A DNA stretch of 64,000 bases from Vibrio coralliilyticus (GCF_024449095.1 NZ_CP024627.1:1364001-1428000); one strand, 5' to 3'; positions 1-9,088 are shown, counted from the first letter of the stretch. Program-made: numbers and translations. Notes: a model not told the origin generated them from the sequence alone.

Positions 1-272
1 GAATCAAATGGTGAGATAACGGCGCGTACAGTAGGTAAGGTAGATTTTGAAAACTTAGCTTCCCAGTCAGCAAAAATGTTTAGTGCTCGCCAGCAAGTTG
101 TAACGGATATACAGCTAAGTGATAGTACAGCAACAGTCAGTATCGATTATACGGGTCTTTGGCAATCGATCTTCCCAATGGTCTCAAGGAAGGCCAGGAA
201 TTAGCTATGAAAGGTAAGACATACTTTAAGTTTCAAAATGGTAAAATACATCACATTAAAGACGTGAGCTAA
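1..272 (+). pseudogene. SnoaL/NTF2-like protein remnant (left end cut by window, frameshifted)
   Basis: This is the 3' part of a second copy of the intact gene at 21195-21578, nearly identical at DNA level. Around 155-162 it reads GGGTCTTTGGC where the intact copy has GGGCACTTTGGC. One base is lost, so the frame breaks just before the conserved C-terminal strands. The start lies outside the window. The family is a small cone-shaped fold used by diverse enzymes and binding proteins; the ligand is unknown. The intact paralogue in the same array makes this the decayed copy. Confidence 0.8.
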
Positions 273-276
273 ATTT

Positions 277-403
277 GCATAACAAAGCGTTCAATGGGAC
301 AGTCAACGCTTGGCATCTTTATCTCACATTTTTGTTTTTGTGTTGATGTCACAATGGTTTAAGTTTGTGGTAGCGTTGTCTGCCCATTAACGCGGCGTTA
401 GTG
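277..403 (+). repeat. attC site, long type
   Basis: Outer 7-mer GCATAAC and core GTTAGTG. Arms AAAGCGTTCAATGGGACAGTC and the GCCCATTAACGCGGCGTT side pair when folded. Confidence 0.85.
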
Positions 404-433
404 CTTATCTATAGACGATGAACGGAGTTTGTT

Positions 434-970
434 ATGGCAAGACCGAAGACTAAGGAAGAGTTAATTCATCAAGCTGATGAGAGTTTTACAAAGCTATTTC
501 GGTATATCGATTCAATGCCTGAAAGTGTGTTAAATACTGAGTTTGATTTTTCCAGTGATAAGGGTAAAAAGGAATTACATTGGGCCCGCGACCGAAACCT
601 TCGAGATGTATTGATACATCTGTACGAATGGCATCAGTTGTTACTGAAATGGGTTAATTCAAACATGGCGGGGCAGAAGGCCAGTTTTCTTCCTGAACCA
701 TACAATTGGAAAACATACGGCCAAATGAACATTGAATTTTGGCAAAAGCACCAAGAAACAGAGTTGTCGGCAGCAAAGCGATTGGTACAGGAAAGTCATA
801 AAGCGTCGCTCGAGTTAGCTAATAGTTTTACTAATGAGGCACTTTTCACCAAACAGTATTTCGATTGGACCGGTACAACAACGTTAGGAAGTTACTGTGT
901 ATCTGCGATGCCAAGTCACTATGATTGGGCGTTAAAAAAGCTCCGGGCTCACGCAAAAATGCATTCGTAA
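434..970 (+). CDS. ClbS/DfsB (DUF1706)-family four-helix protein
   Basis: A 178-residue protein starting MARPKTKEELIHQADESF, the characteristic N-terminus of the ClbS/DfsB family. The conserved DVLIHLYEWHQLLLKW helix lies near residues 58-73, and PEPYNWKTYG follows near 86-95. ATG follows a GGAG motif at usual spacing. Family knowledge: ClbS is the colibactin self-resistance cyclopropane hydrolase of E. coli, but most homologues have unknown substrates. Length is normal for the family and the gene looks intact. A detoxifying role is inference from the family only. Confidence 0.8.
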   Translation: MARPKTKEELIHQADESFTKLFRYIDSMPESVLNTEFDFSSDKGKKELHWARDRNLRDVLIHLYEWHQLLLKWVNSNMAGQKASFLPEPYNWKTYGQMNIEFWQKHQETELSAAKRLVQESHKASLELANSFTNEALFTKQYFDWTGTTTLGSYCVSAMPSHYDWALKKLRAHAKMHS

Positions 971-978
971 AAAGTACG

Positions 979-1075
979 CACTAACAAAGCATTTAAGAGT
1001 GATTCGCAACGCTTGGCGTTTTCGCTTCGCTCAAGTATAGCCAAGCGTCGCTCACACCTTAATGCGGCGTTATGT
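979..1075 (+). repeat. attC site, short palindromic type
   Basis: 97 bp; core GTTATGT. The centre carries the perfect inverted repeat CGCTTGGC/GCCAAGCG with a CTTCGCT loop. Confidence 0.9.
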
Positions 1076-1107
1076 GATTGGCAAAATTGAAATAAAAAGG
1101 AAACTCT

Positions 1108-1326
1108 ATGATTCTTAAATTTAATGTGTTCGGTAGAATCATGTCAGTTTATCGTGAAGCAGATAATTGGGTTTTATATAGAGAATCTGACGCAGGAGTA
1201 CGAACTAAAGTCTATGATGTCGTGATTCCCTCTGATTTGACCGAAACTGAATTAGCACAGTATTTGGATGATATTTATCATGAATATGCTAATCAGAAAG
1301 ATCATTCAGTGTTTCAAATAAATTGA
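1108..1326 (+). CDS. Small conserved protein (DUF7661-like)
   Basis: 72 residues starting MILKFNVFGRIMSVYREAD, with the pattern VVIPSDLTETELAQYLDDIYHE near residues 38-59. This resembles a small uncharacterised family that I recall as DUF7661; that assignment is from memory and uncertain. Ribosome binding site AAAGGAA precedes the ATG. No signal peptide or membrane segment. It is the only gene of its cassette. Confidence 0.7.
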   Translation: MILKFNVFGRIMSVYREADNWVLYRESDAGVRTKVYDVVIPSDLTETELAQYLDDIYHEYANQKDHSVFQIN

Positions 1327-1373
1327 AACTAACAAGTTGTAGGTTGTGGCTGATCGGATATGCCAGAAAAATC

Positions 1374-1500
1374 ACATAACAATGCGTTTAAGATGGATTC
1401 GCAACGCTTGGTAATTTTGGTTTGAATCAGCTTAAGTGTTTACGGCACAATGCTTTAGGTTTGGTGGTAGCGTTGCTCACCACTTAACGCGGCGTTATGC
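1374..1500 (+). repeat. attC site, long type
   Basis: ACATAAC to GTTATGC, 127 bp. A stray AACTAACAAGTTG at 1327-1340, 40 bp upstream, looks like the left end of another attC and may be a remnant. Confidence 0.85.
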
Positions 1501-1512
1501 AAATGAGGGAGT

Positions 1513-1965
1513 ATGGATAATTACTTAGACATTTGGCTTTCTGTTACTCAAATAATTTTTGTCCTTTGCTTGTTATTACTTTTTTGGTTTGGATGCTTGA
1601 GTAAAGGTAAAGAATGCATAGTAGTATTTGTAGGGATGGTATTCTTAGTCATGCTCTCAGATACTTTACTGAGGCATCAAATCAGAACAGTACTCACTGA
1701 AAAAATAAGTGATTACAGCTTTGTTATTGAATCGGATGTAGACTTTGATGAATCAAAGCTCTTGGATGCAATAAAAAATAAAAAGTATGTGACATTATAT
1801 AGGACGAAACCACTAACTAAAAATAAAGTGCGGATCGTTGTTAACAATGGTGAGGTCGAGCTGTTGATAGCTGAGGACTCAAAGAATGACAACACATTCT
1901 GGGTTTATTACCCCAAATACAGATACAGCCGAGTTAATGCTATTGGTAAAGTTCGCATTCGTTGA
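1513..1965 (+). CDS. Small two-helix membrane protein, unknown
   Basis: 150 residues. Two hydrophobic segments lie near residues 8-28 and 35-50, followed by a soluble tail of about 100 residues with mixed charge. No family recognised. GAGGGAG precedes the ATG closely. It sits alone between two attC sites. The topology suggests an inner-membrane anchor with one soluble domain; no function can be inferred. Confidence 0.65.
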   Translation: MDNYLDIWLSVTQIIFVLCLLLLFWFGCLSKGKECIVVFVGMVFLVMLSDTLLRHQIRTVLTEKISDYSFVIESDVDFDESKLLDAIKNKKYVTLYRTKPLTKNKVRIVVNNGEVELLIAEDSKNDNTFWVYYPKYRYSRVNAIGKVRIR

Positions 1966-1970
1966 TATTT

Positions 1971-2097
1971 GCATAACAAGTCGCTTAACAGGGACTCCTA
2001 ACGCTTGGTCACTTTCATACAAATCAGTCTCAGTGTTTAGGGTGCAAGTTTCAAATTGGGTGGTATAGCGTTATCGCCCGTTAGCAAGGCGTTAGGC
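1971..2097 (+). repeat. attC site, long type
   Basis: GCATAAC to GTTAGGC, 127 bp. Arms AAGTCGCTTAACAGGGACTCC and the CGCCCGTTAGCAAGGCGTT side. Confidence 0.85.
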
Positions 2098-2116
2098 AAA
2101 TGGGAGTTATATTTTC

Positions 2117-2731
2117 GTGAAGTGGTTTAAAGAAGACGATGGAGTAGTTGAAAATGTGTTAAAAATAGCAACCGCACTAAGTTTAGCTTTTGGTGTATGG
2201 GCTTATTTTAATACTATTCATCCAGTATTTGTAAAAGAGAAAGAGTTACAACAAGCCAAAATAGAAAATGAAAACCTTAGTAAGATAAGGCAAAGTTTAT
2301 CGGAGCAGATAGAAACCTTAGGTGTTCAAATCAAAGAGTACGATAGTTCCATTATAAAATTACAAGGTCAAGAGGCTAATCTAAAGGCTGTTATTGCTCA
2401 AAATGAGGCTAAGCTTGCTTCTGTTACTTACAAACTTGGAAATGCAGAAAAGTTAGCGGTTCTACATAAGTTGAACAATTTCAGGGATAAAATGATTAAC
2501 TCCTACGTTCTTGCAATTACTACGGGCAAGAAAGATTTATTTGACGCCGTTGAAAATGCAAAAATGCTACTGAAAACGCATAGCGAAACCCAAGACCCAT
2601 ATAGTCGGGAAGCTTATGAGTTCTTTAGAAATTACGTAGAAAAATATCACGGGAAAAAAGTTCAGGGAGACGACTGTATAGGCTTTGCTGTCATACTCCC
2701 ATCTTTGTATAAGAAAGCGAATCAACTATAA
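2117..2731 (+). CDS. Membrane-anchored coiled-coil protein, unknown
   Basis: 204 residues from a GTG after GGGAG. A single hydrophobic segment near residues 13-30 is followed by a long predicted coiled coil near 38-115, rich in Q, E, K and L with heptad spacing. A compact C-terminal domain of about 85 residues contains YSREAYEFFRNYVEKYHGKK. No known family was recognised. The layout suggests a membrane-tethered helical rod with a soluble tip. Intact and alone in its cassette. Confidence 0.65.
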   Translation: MKWFKEDDGVVENVLKIATALSLAFGVWAYFNTIHPVFVKEKELQQAKIENENLSKIRQSLSEQIETLGVQIKEYDSSIIKLQGQEANLKAVIAQNEAKLASVTYKLGNAEKLAVLHKLNNFRDKMINSYVLAITTGKKDLFDAVENAKMLLKTHSETQDPYSREAYEFFRNYVEKYHGKKVQGDDCIGFAVILPSLYKKANQL

Positions 2732-2735
2732 ATTT

Positions 2736-2861
2736 GCCTAACAAACAATTTAAGAGTGATTCCCCACGCTTGGCATTCTTGGTTTGGGTTAAGTTTAGTG
2801 TTTACGGTGTTCAATTTGAGTGTCGTGGTAGCGTGGCTCACACCTTAATTACGCGTTATAC
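2736..2861 (+). repeat. attC site, long type
   Basis: GCCTAAC to GTTATAC. The right arm ends CTTAATTACGCGTT; the ACGCG is unusual and pairs imperfectly with AACAATTTAAG. Confidence 0.8.
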
Positions 2862-2886
2862 ATTAAAAAGGAAGTAAATCACAATT

Positions 2887-3474
2887 ATGTTAAGTTTGTC
2901 TGTTTTTCTGATTTTTATAGGGATAGTTTTGTATTTTACAGTCGTTGTCGACATGTTTAAGCAAAAGATATGGTTGGGTTTCTTAGGGCTGTTCCTATTT
3001 CCTTTCACTTATTATCACGCGTTTAAAAATTACACAGGTAATAAGCTTCGTATGGGCTTGCTCTTAGTTGTCACGACACTAGTACCTTTTACCTATATTC
3101 AGCTAGAGCTAAGTGCCGCTGGAAGTGAGTTGGAACCATTTTTGACTTCAGTAGGTGAAAGTAATCTTCTTAGTTGCTCACTAGAGTCATCGGTCATGTC
3201 ATCTGGGGGTGTAACATTTTATACGTTGTTTTGTTCCAGTAAGTTATCCGAAAGCCTTAAATATACGAGTGAAAGCGAGCTGGTCGATGTTTACTGGAAA
3301 AATATAATTCAACCTGCTTTATCGGCTTATCGAGACAGCTTCGGGAAAGTAGAGGGTAAAGGGGTAGTGCTAGGCATCAAATCTCCTTCAAGTCTTATGG
3401 CTTGCTACAAAATAGAGAACCCCGGAAATGTTATTGAAGCATGGAGTTCTGGGTTGTCGGAACCGTGTGGGTAA
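2887..3474 (+). CDS. Small membrane protein with soluble C-terminal domain, unknown
   Basis: 195 residues. Hydrophobic stretches near residues 3-23, 27-45 and 57-75 suggest two or three membrane helices. The tail of about 115 residues contains three cysteines (around LLSCSLESS, LFCSSK, MACYK). ATG follows GGAAG. No family recognised. Confidence 0.65.
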   Translation: MLSLSVFLIFIGIVLYFTVVVDMFKQKIWLGFLGLFLFPFTYYHAFKNYTGNKLRMGLLLVVTTLVPFTYIQLELSAAGSELEPFLTSVGESNLLSCSLESSVMSSGGVTFYTLFCSSKLSESLKYTSESELVDVYWKNIIQPALSAYRDSFGKVEGKGVVLGIKSPSSLMACYKIENPGNVIEAWSSGLSEPCG

Positions 3475-3479
3475 GAAAT

Positions 3480-3605
3480 GTATAACAATCTGTTCAAGAG
3501 GGATTCGCAACGCGTGGCATTTTTACTATGCGTTGGTTTAAGTGATTAAGGTGGTATGCGGCGGCTTTTGTATTGAGTTGCTCACCCCTTAACAGGGCGT
3601 TATGC
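3480..3605 (+). repeat. attC site, long type with ACGCGTGG centre
   Basis: GTATAAC to GTTATGC; right arm CACCCCTTAACAGGGCGTT. Confidence 0.85.
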
Positions 3606-3623
3606 TCCAATATAGGATTTATA

Positions 3624-3965
3624 ATGGCAAGCAAAAATATACGATATTTGAAAGTGTTGGCAGTAATACTTAGCATATCTCTACTCGGCTACATTATCTT
3701 CCTGTTAATTCCTGAGCCATATTTGGAACGTGACTACCCATATGCTTTTCATGTGATGTTTGGAGTAGTGGTGTTAGCTGGAGTTCCTCTTGTGTTGGCT
3801 ACAATCAGTTTAGCATTCGATGTTTTCAAAGCATGGGGTGGGGTATATTGTATCGGTTATTTAATTTGTGTTAGTACGCTAAATCAAATAGCTCCAATAT
3901 TGGTATATGTTGGCTTATATGGGCTAATTTGGAACTTTTATCGCCTACTTCAAGGCAAGGCATAA
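3624..3965 (+). CDS. Small polytopic membrane protein, unknown
   Basis: 113 residues from the ATG at 3624, which has AGGA upstream. A longer in-frame start lies inside the preceding attC and is unlikely. About four hydrophobic segments span most of the chain (near residues 8-27, 41-62, 68-82 and 85-106). No catalytic or binding motif and no family recognised. One of many tiny integral membrane proteins in this array. Confidence 0.65.
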   Translation: MASKNIRYLKVLAVILSISLLGYIIFLLIPEPYLERDYPYAFHVMFGVVVLAGVPLVLATISLAFDVFKAWGGVYCIGYLICVSTLNQIAPILVYVGLYGLIWNFYRLLQGKA

Positions 3966-4084
3966 CAAAGCGTTCAATTGGACAGTCAACGCTTAGTAAT
4001 TTTGGTACACAGTTTAGCATTAGTGTTTATGACACAATGGTTTATTTGTGGCAGCGTTGCCTGCCCATTAACGCGGCGTTAGTT
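3960..4084 (+). repeat. attC site, long type
   Basis: GCATAAC to GTTAGTT. The first bases overlap the stop codon of the preceding gene. Confidence 0.85.
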
Positions 4085-4517
4085 GGCAATAGTTTCTTGG
4101 TTTAGGTACGGGTTCTGTGCGCGTTATTTACATTCGTTCTCCGAACTTCGGCAAGAGGAAACTTCGCCGTAATTGAACTGGTTTGGTGGTTAGCTTGCCT
4201 TTCGAGTTTTGTGTCTGGTTTGAAGAACGGGCGTATCAGGTTTACTGGTTTCAGTGACTCAGGCATGCAATGAGCTACAGGCGCTTTTAGTTTGTCTGTG
4301 CAAAGAGAGCAGGGTGCATTTTAGTCATCTAGTCTACTAATCTAGGGCGTCCGCTGATTCTACTGTGGAGAATGGAAACTTCAGTGCGTGCTAGCCAACT
4401 AACAATCTGCTCAAGGCGGACTATCAACGCTTGGCGATTTTACCTCTAATCAGGCATAGTGATTACGGTGGTTAGTTTAAGTATCGTGTAATGCGTTGCT
4501 AGCCACTTAGCAGGGCG
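4079..4517 (+). other. Cassette without a convincing gene (attC at 4397-4523)
   Basis: No + strand frame of useful length. On the minus strand an ATG near 4264 opens a frame of about 55 codons (MPESLKPVNLIRPFFKPDTK...) ending near 4100, without a clear ribosome binding site. It may be real or chance. The sequence is unrelated to gene-less families A-D of this window. The attC runs AACTAAC to GTTATAC with right arm CACTTAGCAGGGCGTT. Confidence 0.6.
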
Positions 4518-4544
4518 TTATACGAATTGTAAGGAGTTACGTAC

Positions 4545-5348
4545 TTGGAAATTGTAGTACAAAGAATTTTCAAAAGAATTCTACTGATTCTTGCGGGGTC
4601 AGGTTTGCTGACAAATGCTATTTACGTTTATGGTTTAGGTTATTATCAAGGCTACGTAGAAGCTTTTGGTTTTGAGTACGCTTTTTTTGCTATTGATTGG
4701 TCAAATGCTATTGTGTGGGCATACTATGCAAGTCGGGAGCTCGGGGCTAACTTAATGGTTGTAATGGGCAGACATCCCCAAGCTTTGCTTGTTGTATTAT
4801 TTTTTGTTTTTGTTTTTGCTCGTATTTGGGCTGCTTTGTCAATAACGCCTAAAAGCGATAATGACAAAGATATTGCTCCTTTTAGATTGAAAAAGTTTCA
4901 AAGAAAGGCTCGTTATATAAGACTCAAAAGAAAGCATAGGTTACTATTTAAATATACTAGTAATGTTGCTACTTGGCTTTTTATCAAAGAACAAGCAGTC
5001 TTTGCATTTTTAGCGTCATACTTCTTTATATTCTTCTTGGGTTTATTACCTTTCTTTTTGTCTATTTGGGTGTTTTTGCCAAACATAGGTAGCGATCATG
5101 GACGCTATGTTGTTAATGAAATACTAGAAAATAAAAAGGGTAACTTATGTAAAAAACTGGAAAGTGGCTGGAATCCTTGTGTATCAATTAAAACAAAACA
5201 TGTTAAACCTTATGATTCTTCGATAGAGTCTGAAGAAGTTACGGGTTTAATAATTTTAAAAAATGGCTCGTATGTCGGCGTCTACACTGAGAATGGTGCA
5301 ATCACAATGACTCTTCCAAGCAACTTCTATTATAAAAACCAGCGATAG
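4545..5348 (+). CDS. Polytopic membrane protein, unknown
   Basis: 267 residues from a TTG at 4545 with AAGGAG eight bases upstream. Hydrophobic segments near residues 9-30, 42-60, 78-98 and 148-185. A strongly basic loop near 115-137 (KKFQRKARYIRLKRKHR) predicts a cytoplasmic location. A soluble tail of about 80 residues follows. No family recognised. It is one of the longer genes in the array and intact. Confidence 0.65.
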   Translation: MEIVVQRIFKRILLILAGSGLLTNAIYVYGLGYYQGYVEAFGFEYAFFAIDWSNAIVWAYYASRELGANLMVVMGRHPQALLVVLFFVFVFARIWAALSITPKSDNDKDIAPFRLKKFQRKARYIRLKRKHRLLFKYTSNVATWLFIKEQAVFAFLASYFFIFFLGLLPFFLSIWVFLPNIGSDHGRYVVNEILENKKGNLCKKLESGWNPCVSIKTKHVKPYDSSIESEEVTGLIILKNGSYVGVYTENGAITMTLPSNFYYKNQR

Positions 5349-5353
5349 AATTC

Positions 5354-5481
5354 GTATAACAAAGCGTTTAAGACGGATTCCCAACGCTTGGCATTTTCAG
5401 TTTGAATCAGCTTTAGTGTTTACGGCACAATGGTTTAGGTAGGGTGGTCTGCGTTGCTCACCACTTAACGCGGCGTTATGC
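5354..5481 (+). repeat. attC site, long type
   Basis: GTATAAC to GTTATGC, 128 bp; right arm CACCACTTAACGCGGCGTT. Confidence 0.85.
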
Positions 5482-5493
5482 ACTTAGGGTTAT

Positions 5494-6102
5494 ATGAAAG
5501 AACTATTAGAAAGAATTCAAACAGAGTTTGATGAAGCAGAAGGTAATATTCGCATCGTTGATGCTGATTGGTATGCGGACGATCTTAGGATTAGCCTTTC
5601 AGTCTTGATGCATAATGAGGCTGCTTCTGAACTTTGGGAAGCGCAGTGTATTGGTGTCGTTGAAGAGTCTATATGCTCTGTTGAAGAAGAGTTACTCTCT
5701 ATATCTAAGAACTCTCCTCTTTTAATTCCGTACCAAGAAGTAGAAATTGACCTGTTTTTTTCGGGGAACTCATGCAGCCCAGAGTCACTTCTTGGTGTTC
5801 TTTTCAGCGCCTGTGTGGAGATAATGGGAAAAGCGGAATACTTAGTCCGGTTCTTGAATCAAAAGCCAACAGTAAATGGGATCGTGAAAGCTAAATTTGG
5901 TACTTTAGGTCGCTTCCCCAAACCATTGGCTGGCAAAATTACTCAAGAGCTAAGTGCACTGCCAATAAATATCAAGCCCATTGAGGTAGGCGCTCCAAAA
6001 CATTGGACAGGTTCAGAATTCATAAGTTACCCAAGCTTGTCTGTCTTTGAGTTAGGTAATTCTTACGTTATAGCAGAACGCTTTGGTGCAGTACGTGCAT
6101 AA
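5494..6102 (+). CDS. Hypothetical cytoplasmic protein
   Basis: 202 residues, acidic, with no signal peptide or membrane helix. The N-terminal part has an amphipathic helix (MKELLERIQTEFDEAEGN) then alternating strand-like segments. No motif was recognised. The ribosome binding site is weak (TAGGG). It ends within the preceding side of the next attC. Possibly an immunity-like or binding protein, but nothing visible supports a specific role. Confidence 0.6.
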   Translation: MKELLERIQTEFDEAEGNIRIVDADWYADDLRISLSVLMHNEAASELWEAQCIGVVEESICSVEEELLSISKNSPLLIPYQEVEIDLFFSGNSCSPESLLGVLFSACVEIMGKAEYLVRFLNQKPTVNGIVKAKFGTLGRFPKPLAGKITQELSALPINIKPIEVGAPKHWTGSEFISYPSLSVFELGNSYVIAERFGAVRA

Positions 6103-6224
6103 CAAAGCATTTAAGAGTGATTCCCAACGCTTGGCATTTTTCATTTCATCGTTGGGGTTAGTGTTTAAGGTTGTATGGTTAAGTTTTGTGGTAACGTTGC
6201 TCACACCTTAATGCGGCGTTAGCT
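6097..6224 (+). repeat. attC site, long type
   Basis: GCATAAC to GTTAGCT; arms AAAGCATTTAAGAGTGATTC and CACACCTTAATGCGGCGTT. Confidence 0.88.
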
Positions 6225-6239
6225 ATATACGAGGATAAA

Positions 6240-7007
6240 ATGAATACAGTGGATGTAATGCGAGAGTACAATGAGTTTGAACGCAAGCTTATTCACTCGT
6301 TTAATGGCGTAAAGGAGTCAGATAGCAATCTGACTAAATTTGTGTCTAATGACCGTCACGGCAGTTATATTTCGTTCTTTGACTTTGATGAAAGTCTCTC
6401 TGAATCAATAGTTAAGGAGCAGCTTGCATACTTTAGCCAACGCAAATTATGCTTTGAGTGGAAGACATATAGTACCGATAAACCAAGTAATATCGGCAGT
6501 GTATTGCTCGCTAATGGTTTTGAACAAGAAGATACCGAATCATTTATGGTTTTAGACCTTTCTAAAACAGATAACGAATTCTTCGATGAATCTCAGATTA
6601 CAGAAGTTTTCGACAGCCAAGGCATTCGTGATGCAATAAAGGTTCAAGAACAAGTTTGGGGCGGAGATTTCGATTGGCAATACAACTACTTAATGAGCCT
6701 CAAAGAACAATCTCCAGATTCGGTATCCATTTATGTTGTGTATGTAGATGGACAGCCAGTAACTTCTGCTTGGCTAACATTTAATGGAAACAGCCCATTC
6801 GCAGGTATTTGGGGCGGAAGCACAATCAAAGAGTTTCGAGGTAATGGGTTTTATAGCTTGCTCCTAAATAAGCGCATCGCTGAAGCCAAGTCGAAAGGTG
6901 TTAAATATCTAATAATCGATGCCTCAGATATGAGTAAACCGATGGTATCAAAGCGTGGATTTGAAGTCGTAGCTACAACAACGGGCTACACTTCACCAAA
7001 TAGCTAA
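6240..7007 (+). CDS. GNAT-family N-acetyltransferase
   Basis: 255 residues. The C-terminal half is a GNAT domain with a central strand (SVYVVYVDGQPVTSAWLTF), motif A FRGNGFYSLLLNKRI near residue 200 (the R/Q-x-x-G-x-G/A acetyl-CoA loop), and a late KRGFEVV element. The N-terminal ~100 residues form a divergent first lobe, as in tandem or two-lobed GNATs. GAGGATAAAATG gives the start. The acceptor substrate is unknown. Confidence 0.82.
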   Translation: MNTVDVMREYNEFERKLIHSFNGVKESDSNLTKFVSNDRHGSYISFFDFDESLSESIVKEQLAYFSQRKLCFEWKTYSTDKPSNIGSVLLANGFEQEDTESFMVLDLSKTDNEFFDESQITEVFDSQGIRDAIKVQEQVWGGDFDWQYNYLMSLKEQSPDSVSIYVVYVDGQPVTSAWLTFNGNSPFAGIWGGSTIKEFRGNGFYSLLLNKRIAEAKSKGVKYLIIDASDMSKPMVSKRGFEVVATTTGYTSPNS

Positions 7008-7098
7008 CAAAGCATTTAAGAGTGATTCGCAACGCTTGGCGTTTTCGCTTCGCTCAAGTATAGCCAAGCGCCGCTCACACCTTAATGCGGCGTTATGT
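7002..7098 (+). repeat. attC site, short palindromic type
   Basis: 97 bp; AGCTAAC to GTTATGT. Confidence 0.9.
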
Positions 7099-7119
7099 GA
7101 ATCAGAGAGAATTGAGTGT

Positions 7120-7515
7120 ATGAAGAAGTTCTTCGCAATATTTATTGTAGCTTTTTGTTTAGTTTCAGTTGATGCTCTAGCGAATAACTACAAGCTCGGG
7201 CAGGCGTTTGAAAATCATCAAAGTGACCTTCAAGTTCGTGGTTCAGGAACAGTGATTCGCCTATTGCCAGATGACAACAAAGGAAGTCGACATCAAAGAT
7301 TTATACTCAAATTAGATAGTAAGCAGACTTTGCTTGTTGCCCATAATATCGATTTAGCGCCAAGAATCCCCAACCTAAAAGTCGGCGATCGAGTTCAGTT
7401 TTACGGCGAATATGAATGGAATAAAAAGGGTGGTGTAATTCACTGGACACACCGTGATCCCAACAATAGGCATCCGCACGGTTGGCTAAAGCACAACGGT
7501 AAAATGTACGAGTGA
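7120..7515 (+). CDS. Secreted DUF3465-family protein
   Basis: 131 residues from the ATG at 7120. The N-terminus MKKFFAIFIVAFCLVSVDALA is a clear signal peptide with cleavage expected after ALA. The mature part carries the DUF3465 pattern RHQRFILKL, an OB-like core, VGDRVQFYGEYEWN, then GGVIHWTHRDPNNRHPHGWL near the C-terminus. Family knowledge: a periplasmic domain of unknown function. A longer frame through the attC is rejected because it would bury the signal peptide. Confidence 0.8.
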   Translation: MKKFFAIFIVAFCLVSVDALANNYKLGQAFENHQSDLQVRGSGTVIRLLPDDNKGSRHQRFILKLDSKQTLLVAHNIDLAPRIPNLKVGDRVQFYGEYEWNKKGGVIHWTHRDPNNRHPHGWLKHNGKMYE

Positions 7516-7521
7516 AAATTC

Positions 7522-7649
7522 ACATAACAAAGCATTTAAGAGGGATTCTCAACGCTTGGCACTTCAGCTTCTACTTCAATTTAAGTGTATATGGCACAAT
7601 ATGTTAAGTCGGGTGGTTGCGTTGTTCACCCCTTAATGCGGCGTTAACC
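7522..7649 (+). repeat. attC site, long type
   Basis: ACATAAC to GTTAACC. Confidence 0.85.
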
Positions 7650-7672
7650 CTCTTTTTAACTACGAGGAAATA

Positions 7673-8206
7673 ATGAATATTGAGTTTGATATCGCTTCTT
7701 TACTAGCAGGTGTCTCATTAGTAACTCTTACAGGATGGCTTGGTGCTTTCTTCGCTTTAAGAAAAGATGAAAAATCTGTTCATATTGAACAGGTTACTAA
7801 GGAAAGGGCAAAGTGGCGTAGCGAAATGAGAATGTTAACGCAGGAAATGGTCACTTTAGTTGCTAATGATAATATAGTTCCAGACGCTGCTAAAATAGCC
7901 AGCCTAAGAGCGAAACTAACGACATCCCTTAACCCAAAATCTAATGTAGACCAAAAGGTATTAGATGTATTCGATAAGCTTGAGCACAAATCTGACACTA
8001 AAGAATTTACTACACATATGGCTTTACTCTTAAAGCACGACTGGGAACGGGTTAAATGGGAGTGTATGCCCATTTATCTGAAAGCTTGGTGTTTAGTTAA
8101 AAACAGGGTGCTCAAAATCCTCGGTAAAGGTCATGCTAAAGAATTGGAGTGGAAGTCGAAAGGTTATCGTGTGCCAGTAGAGAGTGATAGCGCGAGCGAG
8201 GGTTAA
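7673..8206 (+). CDS. Membrane-anchored helical protein, unknown
   Basis: 177 residues with GAGGAAATAATG at the start. One hydrophobic segment near residues 8-27 is followed by KDEKSVHIEQVTKERAKWR and a largely helical soluble part. The shape (short N-terminal anchor, long helical cytoplasmic tail) resembles small membrane proteins of integron cassettes with no assigned role. No domain recognised. Confidence 0.65.
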   Translation: MNIEFDIASLLAGVSLVTLTGWLGAFFALRKDEKSVHIEQVTKERAKWRSEMRMLTQEMVTLVANDNIVPDAAKIASLRAKLTTSLNPKSNVDQKVLDVFDKLEHKSDTKEFTTHMALLLKHDWERVKWECMPIYLKAWCLVKNRVLKILGKGHAKELEWKSKGYRVPVESDSASEG

Positions 8207-8297
8207 CAAAGCATTTAAGAGTGATTCGCAACGCTTGGCGTTTTCGCTTCGCTCAAGTATAGCCAAGCGCCGCTCACACCTTAATGCGGCGTTAGCC
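8201..8297 (+). repeat. attC site, short palindromic type
   Basis: 97 bp; GGTTAAC to GTTAGCC. Confidence 0.9.
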
Positions 8298-8320
8298 CTC
8301 AAGAGTAAATTGGAGAAATT

Positions 8321-8953
8321 GTGTCCGTATTAGCTGGAATATCTATAACTATAGATTTTGACTACTCATGTATTGACGAGCGTTTGACGAAAAAGTATTT
8401 GTCTGATTTAGCACAATCTAATGCTAGAGACATCTATGGTTCAGAAGTAAAATGTTATGTCGAACTGTCTGAAGGTAGTGTAAAAGCGAATTTACTAATC
8501 GTAGGCTCAATCTATGCAGCAATTTGTGGCTATGGAAGCTTTAGAAGCGGAATTGATTACATAATAAAAGATGCCAAGTTGATAAAAGCTCTTTTCGCTA
8601 GTCAGTTAATCCGAAAAGGCATGCACGAAGAAGATATAATTGACTTGCGGCGTATTCATTCTGCACCAGATAAAATTCGTCGTGTAATACTCGCAATTGA
8701 AAGACTCGAAAGCAATATAGGAAAATTGTCTCCAGAAGCGGTAAAGGCTGAACTGCATAAGATTCATACGTCGGTCAGAAACATGAGTCATGCTTTAGAT
8801 GATCGAGACTACGAGTTGTTTGTATCATCACTTAAAGAAGAATATGTCCCAGTTGATAGACGGTTACCTGAATCAAAAATGAATCAGAAACTTTTCGCTC
8901 GGGACGAAGATACAAGGTTTATTTTACCGACAGTCTTGGGCAAACAGGGCTAA
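8321..8953 (+). CDS. Hypothetical protein
   Basis: 210 residues from GTG at 8321 after TGGAGAAATT. A moderately hydrophobic stretch near residues 59-75 (IVGSIYAAICGYGSFRSG) may be one membrane segment or a buried helix. The rest is mixed charge and mostly helical, with an Arg/Lys-rich C-terminus. No family recognised. The frame is intact from the cassette start to the next attC. Confidence 0.6.
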   Translation: MSVLAGISITIDFDYSCIDERLTKKYLSDLAQSNARDIYGSEVKCYVELSEGSVKANLLIVGSIYAAICGYGSFRSGIDYIIKDAKLIKALFASQLIRKGMHEEDIIDLRRIHSAPDKIRRVILAIERLESNIGKLSPEAVKAELHKIHTSVRNMSHALDDRDYELFVSSLKEEYVPVDRRLPESKMNQKLFARDEDTRFILPTVLGKQG

Positions 8954-9073
8954 CAAACAATTTAAGAGTGATTCAGCACGCTTGGCATTTTTGGTTTGGG
9001 TTGAGTTCAGTGTTTACGGAGGTCAAATTAAGTGTCGTGGTCGCGTGCTTCACACCTTAATTGGGCGTTATAA
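8948..9073 (+). repeat. attC site, long type
   Basis: GGCTAAC to GTTATAA; arms AACAATTTAAGAGTGATTC and CACACCTTAATTGGGCGTT. Confidence 0.85.
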
Positions 9074-9088
9074 GCTTCGAGGAAAATT

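Noticed and set aside
4100..4264. Minus-strand 55-codon frame in the gene-less cassette at 4079
   Set aside because: No convincing ribosome binding site or recognisable family. Mentioned in the cassette entry but not called as a gene.
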